NCBI GenBank assembly: GCA_037355855.1
Contig: CM074767.1
Coordinates: forward strand, 2,666,001 to 2,730,000
Length of the DNA: 64,000 bases
DNA from: Pseudo-nitzschia pungens
Taxonomy: Eukaryota; Bacillariophyta; Bacillariophyceae; Bacillariales; Bacillariaceae
Reading direction: 5' to 3'
Part shown: positions 20,082 through 31,880 of the stretch, one piece after another
Numbering within the stretch: the first letter of the stretch is position 1
Layout: each line of letters opens with the position of its first letter
Made by a program: the position numbers and the translations under genes
The notes under the pieces: generated by a model
What the model was told of the DNA's origin: nothing
Database searches by the model: none
Seen by the model: the letters and a program-made list of their open reading frames with translations, nothing else

Positions 20082-23000
20082 TTATAGCTTGAAACCTTTA
20101 CCGCTTCTACGGGTCGACTTTTCCTTTTTGAACTTTTCCGATACCATGCCGAAAATGGATTTTTTGTTGGTTGGTGGTTCCGGTTCTTCTTCATCGAGAT
20201 TCTCCACTTTTAGCAAATTATTCATTACTTCAGCAATTTGTGGGTTTGTTTCGTTCAGCCCAAGTTCCTGGAACGCCTGATAAGCTTCGTTCCACGCTGA
20301 TTTCGCTTCTGCTTCTCGACCTTCCATTTTGTGTATGTTGCCGATCATAAAAAGAACATTGACAAAGTCTCCATCTTTCTTAGTATTGTTATCACGACGA
20401 ATACGAATGAACTCTTTCAGAAGATCACTGGCGTTGTCATGGTTGTTCGCGCGAAATTCCATCGTCCCCATGAACTGCAGAACTGTAGCGACCCTCTCGT
20501 CGTGGGCACCGAAGACGAGCGTTCGAATTTTCAAAGCTTCTTGGTATGACTTCATTGCCTCTTTCATCTTTAGCATATCACTTTGAATATTGCCCATTGC
20601 AATGAGAGTGTCGGCGACTTTCTCGTGCTTCGGACCGAGTTCGGCCTTGCGGATTCGCAAGCATTCTTCGTAACACTCAATGGCCAATTCTAGTTCGTTC
20701 TTCTCTTTATGAACGTTTCCAATGTTTTTCAATGTCTCTGATACTTTTACGTGGTCTTGCTGAAGTTTTCTGATTCGCAGTGCGTCCCACAAAAGAGTAA
20801 GAGCGTCATCACGTTCTCCGCTTTTGGCCTTTAGGAAGCCCATCATATTTAAAGTATCTCCAACCTCTTTTGAATCGTTTCCGAGTTGATATCTTCTGAT
20901 ACTCAGAGCTTCAACGAAGCAAACCAAAGCCCGTTCAGGTTCATCGTTGTTATGCAATGTATACCCCATGCTAGTTGTAGTAATTTTTCATGTTGACAAA
21001 GCAGCAGGACTCTGTTATGTACGACAGCATTTCTTCGTCACCAAATAATCGGAAAACTATGAAAGCACAGCTTACGTACCTGTATAGAGTCTCCGCAACA
21101 GCGACATCGTCAAGGCCTAAACGGCTTCTTCGTATATCCAATGCGTCAATGTAATACCCCATGGCAGTTTCGTATTCGCCAAGATCGTCCATTAAATCAC
21201 CAAGTTCTTGCAGGACAGATGCATAAGCTTCGTGTTGTTCCCCGTGAATCGATTTCCTAATTTTTAGTGCCTCTTTTGATTCAGTTAAAATCGAAAATGT
21301 TGAAGTGGAAAAGATAAGATAAAAATTCTTGATTGGATGAGATATTCGGTACTGAAATGTCAGTTCCGAATGATTTTGCGACACCAAGCATCAGCTTACC
21401 TTCGAATGCGATTTGGGCCTTTTTCGATTTTCCAATCCCTCTGGCTAGTGAACCGATCTTCTCATGAGTGACAGCAACTTTTTCACTATCAGGTAAGCGC
21501 AGCTGTCTGATCTTCAACGCCTCTTTACGTTTAAACCGTTTTTGTGTATTATTGCCATAGTACATGTAGTGCAGTTATCGTTCAAACAACAATGCAATGA
21601 GTTTGAAATTAGAACAAATGTCCCGGCCAAGCCATGAGAAATATTCCATGATTCAGTGCAAGATTTCAAAGAAAACAGAAAGGGGAAATGCACCATTCAA
21701 CGCGATGAAAAGGTTTCAAAAAATCCAAGTCAAAGTGCGATGAAGTGTGTAGACTACGAAGAGAACGTTGATTGAATAGATTCTGCAAACTTACCCTCAA
21801 GACAACGAAGGGCCTTATCAAGGCGGTTCCGGGTTTGATGAAGGAAGGCCATATTAAATAGAGTACTTGCCACGTCCAGATGAACGTAGCCCAGGACCTT
21901 CCGACGTGCTTGGAGGCTTTCTTCGAATAATTTCATAGCTTTTTTCTGCTCACCACTCATCAGATAGACGCAACCTATTAGATGAAGGAGGGACGCAATT
22001 TTCTCTTTTCTATAAGGAACTTTTGTAACAAGTAACTGTAATGATCTTTCATAGCACTCGAGCCCTTGTTTCTGGTTCCCCTCAAGATTATTCAATATAC
22101 CCTCAATAGTAAGTATGTCAGCGTCACCTTCCGGGCCTGCCTCTGGGTCAAGTTCCTTCAGACGTATGGCTTCATCAAAATGAAGAATTGCGTCGTCGAC
22201 ATTACCCTGGTCAGATAAGCAGTTTCCAATGTGTTGGTAAGTTGATGAAAGTTCAGGGTGGTCTTCTCCCAAATCCTCTAGCTTGGAGCGAAGGGCCTCT
22301 TGATGACTTTGGAGAGCTTCATCAATCTCTCCCTTGCTATAATGAATGGCACCCTTGTTATCAAGAATTTCACCAATCTCAATATAATGATGGTCTGGTT
22401 CTTTAGACATGATGTCAAGTGTCCAGTTGTAACTTTCCAAAGCCTCGTGGTAATCACTCATGTTCAAGAATACATCACCAATTTTTTGGATTGTGTTTGC
22501 AAAAAGGATATGCTCCTCTGGCAATCGTTGCAACGATCAGATTTAGTGGGGAGTCAACAACACCATTTCTTTGACGTCAATAATATCTCAAGAGGAAAAC
22601 AGAACTACTTACCTCCATGAATAGTACCCCTGATCTTGAGGCATCGTTTCAAAGAATCAAGTGCCTGCTCATACTCGTTCATTTCAGAATACACAACTCC
22701 AATGTTGTACAGGATTCCTGCAACGACTTCAACCCTTCCGAGTGCTGTTAAAAGTAGCTCATGGCTTGTTTCCCAATGAAACACAGCCGCGTCCCAGCAT
22801 CTGTTCTCTGCCAGAGAGAAGCCAATATCATAGTGACTCCTTGCTATATCGACCTTTTTAACTCGTGCGTCTTCAGTGTTTTCTTCTATGTTAATTCCGA
22901 GATGTGCTCCCAATACATGGTAAGCATTTTTCATCACACTACGGGGATCCATTTTGGATCCTCGAGACCGTCGATCCTTCAACTTCGAAAAAAGCATCTC

Positions 23001-26000
23001 ACAATCTTTGATGTGTCGCTTCGTTGAATTTTCACGTCCGAGACACAAAAGCCTTCCCCTGATGAATGTTTTTTCGGCGAGAAGATCAGCCGCAGCATTA
23101 TACATCATACCCCGAATCATGTGAGAAATTATCATCTCAAGAGCATAGCTATGTGCAGCGTCGTCGACTCCCGCATCCCACTCGTTACCACGGGCAAGAT
23201 AAGCATCCACGAGTGCACGGTTCCATTGCCTCTCAGCGTCTTTAGTAAAAACTTTAAGAGATGCATCTTCTTGTGCCAAATATTCTCCGTATTCGTGGTG
23301 GATATTATGCATCACCTGTAGAAATTTCTGCTCGTCATCGGGGTTTTCTTCATCTTCTTCCCCGTCAGAATAAGTAATTACCTTTAAGACACCCAACGCC
23401 GACAACGCTTCAGGAATAAGAACAGCCGCTTCCTTCTTTTGGGCGTAGAACAGACTTCCTTTCTTCAACAAAGAAACTTCGTACATCTCCAGAAGAGTTT
23501 GAAACAATAATTCCGCCATATCCATTGGGATAATAGGGGTTGGTTCGGTTAAAGAAAATTCTGAAATATACTTCCGATCACAAAAGACAACGATAAAGGC
23601 TGCGAAACAAAATTTTATGATGTTCGTTGGCCCACCATTTATTGCCGGCGAGAGACTTGTACTCAATATTTCGTACATCATATCAGTTCCAGTGTTGTCA
23701 CCCGCCTTCAAAATTTTGTCCATCGACTTGATGACTTCAGAATGTATCTCCTCGACGCTACTCACAACACCCGCTGTTGCATGCTTGAGATTCAACCAAC
23801 GCCCTACACTCTTCACCGCTAGAGGGTGATTGGCACATTCTCTTACAACGGACCTTGCTTCTCTAGACTCCGCCATCAATGAATGAGAGAGCTGTCCAGA
23901 TTCTTGAATCAATAGGCTGATAGCATCCGCTTCGTCAAGCATGTCTATCTCCACTGTGTCTGCTGCTGGAAGGAGAGATCTGCATCGAGTTGTGATGACT
24001 AACGCACAATTATCACCTTGGTCATCGACCGACTCGTCTGGCATTGGGGCAAAGTCAAACCAATCCATGTCTGGTTCCCAACAGACATCATCAAGAATAA
24101 TCAGAACACTCCTGTTTTCCAACAATCCAGCAATGGTGTCACGTGCGTATGTCATGAAACCTTCCTCTCGCCTTCTCCGTTTGGACGGATTTTCACCTGG
24201 TGTATGTAGCAATTCAGCAAACAAGGGAACACCGTCATAGAAGTCAAGCTGTGCTACCAGCTCTCTTAGACACTGGGTGTACCTACTGTAGTTTAGCTCT
24301 GCTTCTCCGATGTAAAGCCACACCACGCCATCTATAAAGTACCTCCGGACATCGGGATGTTCTGCAATCATTGCTGCTAATGTTGTTTTCCCCACCCCCG
24401 CGACACCCAATGCATCCGGATTATTCAAAGACTCTGGAACAGATGATATTGATACTATATTTGTAGACGGAAGGCCTAACGGACTCTCGATTGTATTGCG
24501 AATGCTAGTAAAATGATCAAGAAGTGAAGCGTCAGTGATTGCACGGGGCGGCAAAATTCGTCGCAAGATACTTGCGAATACATCCAACCGAGGCAATGTG
24601 TCACCATTCACTTTGTCAAGTATATGCTCGGCTGCTTGTGGAACGGGGGCAAGCTCATCTTCATCTAGATAGTCTTGGTCAGGCTCTTCTTCTAGGAGCT
24701 CAGAATCGATACCACAAATGTCTATCAAGACACTTGTATCTGGACACCATTGATCTGTGCTCACCATCACTTCATAGCATATCTGTCTGAAAAGCTGTGG
24801 GTCGTCGCAATTTTGAAGAGCTTTGAGCTCTTCGATATGGCCAGTTGCCAACCACGCCTCGTGAAGATTTGCTGAAATACCTTCATCAGGTGTATCGACG
24901 TCGTCAAAGTAGCAAATTAGGTCTAGAGAGTCTCGTTCTATCAATTCCAAAAGTGTAGCATAGGTTGTTTCTGCTCTGTCACTCCACTCTTGTCTCTCCC
25001 CGACTCTATGCGTCGTCTCACAAATGAGATCAACAAGAGAATTTAATCTATACAGAAGGTCGTCCATGTACTCGTCAGGTTCTTCTTCAAAACAATCCAG
25101 AATAATTGGCTTCAGATCGGCAAACAACTGATCAAAAGTTTCAGCAAAGCTAAGAATCGCTTTTAGAGCACGAACATGAGCGACTTTCTCTTCTTCTTTG
25201 ATGTCTCTTATTTTTGAGAAGGTTACTATGAGCTCAAGTTCGTCAGATAATTGCAGAAAAATCCCCAAGAGCGCATCGAATCCATGGAGAAGACGGTTTG
25301 CAGAAGACTCGGTATCTTGTTCATTCGAATCTAGCTGGTCTTCAATACGAAGAATAGTTTCGTTCACATTGGCGGCGAAGTCCATAAGAGCGGGACTCTT
25401 TGCTTCCCTCTTTCTCCTTAGCCTTTTCTTTCTTTTTCTCTTTTTCTTCAGTCTTTCCTTCTCCGAAAGAACTTTCCTGGGTTTCTTGTGTTTACTTTGA
25501 ATGGATGCACTTTCTGTCTTTTCCCTGTTTAAGTGGCTTGTGCCCTGTGAGTTTTCAGACACAATTTCTCTTGGATCCAAACTTTCTTTTAGATTAGATG
25601 AATCCGTACTCAGCAATGTGCGGTTGTCGTCCACTGATTTTCGCTGTGCTGAACTTTCCGTGAAGTCTTGGGATTCATCTTTCGTGAAATCTTCAAACAA
25701 TTCGTTTGGCTGACCAAATACATCCCCGATCATCAAAGAGGTTTCAAAATGCTGCCAGGACTTGTTGCTTTTTGACGCAATTGACAAAGATATTGAATTG
25801 TTTCCCGTTGTAGCGTTGCCTCTGACGTTAAGTTCAGTTAGGTCCATCGATTGCACCGACTGATCCGGTTCAAAATGACTTCTGGAGTCGGCATTTGAAC
25901 CATCAACATTTGCATTAACTTTATCAGTAGTGTCATCATTGACCTTCGCAGGACTTGAAACCGATTTCTTCGAAACGATAGTGACATCATTATCATCATT

Positions 26001-29000
26001 AACCTTCGCATGACTTGAAACTGACTGCTCGACATCATCACCATGACTTTCTTCGTCTGAAGAAATGTTCTTTAGATTTTCTTGGGATGAAGATTGTCTG
26101 GATTGGTCGTCGGACACCGACAGCTCTTTCACCGGTTCTGTATGTGCGACATCATCAAAGCATTCTCCAGTCGAATCAAAAGGCGTGTCACAAGATGAGG
26201 TATCATTCGCACTTCTACTCTGCTCGCTTGCTGACATTGGTATCGGCTGCTCAATGTGCGTGTCTTCCCTATCGTTCGGAACTAATATTGATCTTGAATG
26301 ATCAGTTGGTGGATCATCATTCAGGGCCTTCAACTTCGGTCTTGGTCCCCTTTCAACGTCAACCGGTAAGCAACTGCGCGATTCATCATCTTCGTCATTC
26401 GATGAACTTGCACTGGAATGATCAGTTTGTACTTTGTGTACTAAATCATCAGATAATTTTGATATTTTCTGACCATGGACATTCCGAGAGAAAAAATAAT
26501 CGACTTCATTTTGAAATGATCTTGGTTTCGAACGATTAGTGTATGATTTAGAAGTTTCCTCGCTGACTAATTCTGAGTTAGAATATCCATCTTCATCAAA
26601 CGAGAGAGAGTCATGAGGTTTGATATCTTCATCTGTGACCAATGAATGTTTCGAAATGTATGACTCATCAGCTTTATCCCCAATTACACTTGATGATACT
26701 TTTTTACCACTCTTCGAGAAAGAGTTGTAGGAATTATTTGTTTCATCTTCGATTGGTCCTGAGTAATCTGATTGTCCACTGTCAAAGTTACAAAGCTCAT
26801 TCTCGGATGATCTCGATGCGGAATGTTCAGTGTGTGATATGTCAGCTTCATCCATGACAAAGGATTGTTCAGAAGCCTCGCGGCGTCCGCCACTAGCATC
26901 ATACTCTGACAGACTCGACCTTACAGACTCAGAGTTAAAACCACCCTCTGATGACAGTGACGCGGAATGCTCAATAGATTGGCCCATCCTCTCATCCCCT
27001 AGACATCTTAATCGTGAACATTCAGTTTCTGGAACGTCAGCATCGTCTTGCAGTTCTGATGATCCCTTATACGCTATAGGTGAATTGCTGGCTTCAACCT
27101 CTTGTGATTTCGACGAGGAGTACTCAGTTGGTGAAGTGCCAGAATCATATTGTATTGACGATCTTGAATAATCTTGAGATGAATTGGCAGCTTCGTCCTC
27201 CGGTGGCCGTAATTTACTAGCTTCACCGCTGATGGAAACAGAACCAGGATGATCAGTTTGTAAAGCATCACCATCATCGTCTTCATGATCTTGCAGTGAT
27301 GATGATCTTGAGTAACCTGCAGATGAATTGCTGGCTTCATCCTCCAGTGATCTGGACCTGGAATAATCAGTGTATGATTTACTAGCTTCACCGCTGATGG
27401 AAACAGAACCAGGATGATCAGTTTGTAAAGCATCACCATCATCATCTTCATGATCTTGCAGTGATGATGATCTTGAGTAACCTACAGATGAATTGCTGGC
27501 TTCATCCTCCAGTGATCTTGACCTGGAATAATCAGTGTATGATTTACTAGCTTCACCGCTGATGGAAACAGAACCAGGATGATCAGTTTGTAAAGCATCA
27601 CCATCATCGTCTTCATGATCTTGCAGTGATGATGATCTTGAGTAACCTACAGATGAATTGCTGGCTTCATCCTCCAGTGATCTGGACCTGGAATAATCAG
27701 TGTATGATTTACTAGCTTCATCGCTGATGGAAACAGAACCAGGATGATCAGTTTGTAAAGCATCACCATCATCGTCTTCATGATCTTGCAGTGATGATGA
27801 TCTTGAGTAACCTACAGATGAATTGCTGGCTTCATCCTCCAGTGATCTGGACCTGGAATAATCAGTGTATGATTTACTAGCTTCACCGCTGATGGAAACA
27901 GAACCAGGATGATCAGTTTGTAAAGCATCACCATCATCATCTTCATGATCTTGCAGTGATGATGATCTTGAGTAACCTACAGATGAATTGCTGGCTTCAT
28001 CCTCCAGTGATCTGGACCTGGAATAATCAGTGTATGATTTACTAGCTTCATCGCTGATGGAAACAGAACCAGGATGATCAGTTTGTAAAGCATCACCATC
28101 ATCGTCTTCATGATCTTGCAGTGATGATGATCTTGAGTAACCTACAGATGAATTGCTGGCTTCATCCTCCAGTGATCTTGACCTGGAATAATCAGTGTAT
28201 GATTTACTAGCTTCACCGCTGATGGAAACAGAACCAGGATGATCAGTTTGTAAAGCATCACCATCATCGTCTTCATGATCTTGCAGTGATGATGATCTTG
28301 AGTAACCTACAGATGAATTGCTGGCTTCATCCTCCAGTGATCTGGACCTGGAATAATCAGTGTATGATTTACTAGCTTCATCGCTGATGGAAACAGAACC
28401 AGGATGATCAGTTTGTAAAGCATCACCATCATCATCTTCATGATCTTGCAGTGATGATGATCTTGAGTAACCTACAGATGAATTGCTGGCTTCATCCTCC
28501 AGTGATCTTGACCTGGAATAATCAGTGTATGATTTACTAGCTTCATCGCTGATGGAAACAGAACCAGGATGATCAGTTTGTAAAGCATCACCATCATCAT
28601 CTTCATGATCTTGCAGTGATGATGATCTTGAGTAACCTACAGATGAATTGCTGGCTTCATCCTCCAGTGATCTGGACCTGGAATAATCAGTGTATGATTT
28701 ACTAGCTTCATCGCTGATGGAAACAGAACCAGGATGATCAGTTTGGGAACCATCGGCATCGTTAGCTATAGATGAATTGCTGGCTTCATCCTCTAGTGAT
28801 CTTGATCTTGAACTCGAACATTCCGAACGTGAATTAAAAGCTTCATCTCTAACTGATTCTGATACTTGATTTGGATTAGGTAGTTGCTTGTCCTCGTCAT
28901 CGAATGATCTTGACACGGAGTGATTCCTATTGAAACCAACGGTCTCATTTCTGTTTGATGCTGACCTAGAGCGCTCAATAGAGGAGCTACAACCTCCATC

Positions 29001-31115
29001 AATGACTAATCCTGTTCTGGAATGTTCTGTAAATGAATTCCTGCATCCATTCTCCAATCTACACCCGTAATAACTTCTAGATGATCGCGATCTGGAATGT
29101 TCACTATTTGCTTGTTCGTCCTTGGCCTCGTATTCCAGTGATCCTGATCTCGAATGCGCATTGGATGAACGGTCATCCTCACCAAGAAATGGTCTTGATC
29201 TGGCAAGACTTTTGTTTGATCCATCAGAGTCGTCTCTTGGTGATGTTGACCTGTAACATTCGGTGTATGAATGATAAGTCTCATCATCAAATGATCTTGA
29301 TCCCGAAATATCATCGTACGAGTTGTCTCCTTTGTTCGAGACTGATTTTGATCTAGAATGGTACGTATCTTCTCTGTCGATGCCATCTCTTGCCGATCTT
29401 GATCTGGAATAATCAGTATATGATCTGTTAGTATCATCATCGAATGAGCTTGATCTGGAAAAATTTGATTGTAATCTGTCAGCATTGTCCTCTGATGACC
29501 TTGACCTGGAATGTTCAGAGTAAGATCTATCAAATTCAACTTTGAATGATCTTGATCTTGAATGATCTGTGTAAGATCTGTCGGTGTAATCTCGGATTGA
29601 TCTTGATTTAGATATAGAATGCTCGGTATATAAATCATAGTCCTCATCATCCAGTGATCTCGATCTAGAGTGACCAGTATATGAATTGCCAGTTTCGTCT
29701 TTGGCAAATGAGGGTCTAGAATACTCCTCGCGGGAACCATCTGACTCACCATTGAACGATCTGGAGTCGGAGTGTAATGTGATGGATTCATCTTGTAGTA
29801 ATCTTGATCTGGAATGATATGTGTGCGGCCTCGTAAGTTGGTCTCTGATTGATGTTGGCTTGGAAGACTCGGTATTTGAATTGCTCGTGTCGTCATCCAA
29901 TGATTTTTTCATATGGTTGGTAGGTGAGTTCTCGACTTTATCCGTGACTGATCCAGATATTTCATGTTGACCCATGCAGAAACCTTCAACCTCACCTTCT
30001 ACTTTTATTGATCTAGAATGTTCACTGTATGACGACTTATCCTGATCCCCCGGTAACGTTACAACGATATGTTCATCGTTATATTCATCGGGCTTGTCAA
30101 TAGAAATGAATGATTCACCGCCGTTCGTCTCTGCGTGATCATCTTTCACACTATGAATACTATGCTGAGGTCTGCTTTCTGTGTCAACGTCTGGCTTTGC
30201 ATCCAAGTCAATACACAAAGCGGTACTGTTCAATAACGGATTAAAGTCATTCATATCCTCATCATAGAATCCTTGTCTGCCTCCTCCGTTTCTGTTTCTA
30301 TCTTCCGAGCTTTCATTATGATCTTGTTCGTCAACCTTTTGTGGGAGTAAATTATCTTCATTGGATGAATAATTACAATATGCAATACCACTTTCTTTTT
30401 CCTTCTTGCAAACTTCTGATTCGAAGTCGACATTCTGTTCCGAAATACAACTGACATTATCTCCCCTTTCGTGATTATGCCTTTCTTTGCCATAGCTTTC
30501 CGTAACGTCGCTCCCTAAAAAAGACTTTGTCGAGCTACTGTTATAAGAATCTTGCTGCTTGGAACGTGACTTCACATCAGAGTAGTCTGAGCCATGACTG
30601 GAATAAAATGATCTGCCTCCAGAATAGTATGATTCTTCTCCCGAGTACCACGATCCATCCTCAGAATTAAGATAATTGTCTTCTGTGCCCAATGGACCTC
30701 TACCGAGAGGCGATCTATCAGAAGAAAACTCCCCATCTACATCGATGATCGACTCCCTGTGTTCCGTTCCATGAGAGCTTCCTTTGTCACTTTCGTCCTC
30801 GTTTTGCCTAGAAGAAATATCGTTCAAATCCTTTAATGAATCGTCGTTTCTAAATTGTTCATCGCCGTCAAATGAGCTTAACTCGTCTCCCCGCACATTG
30901 CTATAACTGCGACTTGAGATATCTCCCCCTGAGTCGTAAGTGCTGCCACATTCCCCGCTACAATCGTCGCTACGGTAATCACCAACTTCTCTGTGATTTT
31001 CCGGAAGTAAGTTTTCCTCGCAACTGCTGTCATTCAAAGAACCCTCTGCATCTATCGCTGCATTCCCGTTGTGTTTCACTCCGTGAAACTCCTTGCGCCG
31101 CAGCGTGCGTGTCAT
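20082..31115 (-). CDS. Giant NB-ARC/TPR (STAND) protein with RS-like repetitive N-terminus
   Basis: Five exons: 31115-22613, 22517-21795, 21522-21400, 21272-21080, 20970-20082. All junctions are GT-AG with matching phases (1,1,1,2), giving about 3,476 residues. Residues 1-1870 are disordered: Ser, Asp/Glu and Arg in HSRSRSxDDE-like units plus a 55-residue tandem array. A very basic stretch (KKKRKRKKRLRRKR, about 1885) could be an NLS. After a helical region comes NB-ARC: P-loop GVAGVGKTTL (about 2240), kinase-2 LIILDDV (about 2340), LVITTRCRS (RNBS-B-like) and NHPLAVKSVG (GLPL-like). Kinesin-light-chain-type TPRs (EALKIR...EHHxxxA pattern) fill roughly 2,770 to the end. STAND proteins are ATP-driven switches that oligomerise on sensing a ligand through their repeats; an immune or stress-sensor role here is inference. 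Confidence 0.85.
27230..28745 (-). repeat. Near-identical 165-bp (55-aa) coding tandem array, about nine copies
   Basis: Inside exon 1 of the NB-ARC gene. The landmark CCTACAGATG recurs exactly every 165 bp: 27481, 27646, 27811, 27976, 28141, 28306, 28471, 28636. A variant copy is at 27316. Each unit encodes 55 residues containing SLEDEASNSS, GYSRSSSLQD and TDYSRSR. Copies differ by only a few bases, some giving SISDEAS versus SISGEAS. The order in the protein is D D D G D G D G G G, hinting at a 330-bp higher-order period. It is in frame throughout, so copy-number change would not break the gene. Confidence 0.95.
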
Positions 31116-31880
31116 AATTGTTTACAGTCAAAATCTCCCGATGGGAATGACACAATAAGGTATAGTGACTATGCGTCGTCTTCTGGAACGTTGGCAAAAG
31201 TCAACAACCAAATATCATTGTTATTGTCTTCACTCGATCAATAGACTTTCGTTTACATGGGGAGACGTCTCAAAGAAAGTCGGCTTCGTACGGTATGATG
31301 GAATAAAAATAGAGCTGGTTTTCCGCGTTGAGTCTTGAGGGGTTTTTTCTCCGATTCAGAACCGACGGGTATTGTATTCTTAATATTCTCAATCCAAAGA
31401 AGTTTTTTAGCTAGAGATTTGCTCTGAATTATTGTTCTTGACTCGTGATAAAAAAGAACTCCCATTTCTTTTTAGTGCTGGTTGTGCAGAGGCATATTTT
31501 TTAAAAAATAGTGTACGTGTACAAGGTTAAAAATAATAATAGAAGATGATAACAATAATAATGCCGTTGAACTCAAAAAAGGTAAGGTTATGCGAAACTA
31601 TTCATAACAGGAAACTAGTACGTTTAGTCGTCGATAATACTTCGTAGTAAAGGAAATGAAATTGTAATAAAACGAAGGGAAAAGAAAAGGAGAAGCGGTG
31701 TAACTATTCTCGTCATAAAATCGAATCGATCAAGACAGCTCACAAAGGCTAAACAAACATGTAGAAAAAATAACCGTGGTTGTGATCATCAGATTCAGTG
31801 GATACATAATAAATGAATTATGTTATTTATTGTTAAATTAATAAATAATATTGTATTCACAAATGAATGTAATACTTCCG
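31116..31880. other. Intergenic between NB-ARC and AAA genes
   Basis: AT-rich, with an A/T-only stretch around 31800-31860. No supported ORF or repeat. It should hold the promoter of the NB-ARC gene and the 3' UTR of the AAA ATPase gene, both on the minus strand. Confidence 0.55.

Noticed and set aside
27230..28745. Regular repeats that might suggest a CRISPR array
   Set aside because: Units are contiguous, 165 bp, coding and in frame; there are no unique spacers and no cas genes, and the genome is eukaryotic.
28793..29896. Two long antisense-free minus frames (69 and 296 codons) in another register of the NB-ARC exon
   Set aside because: They are register shadows of the Ser/Asp-rich repeats, which rarely produce stops in that frame.
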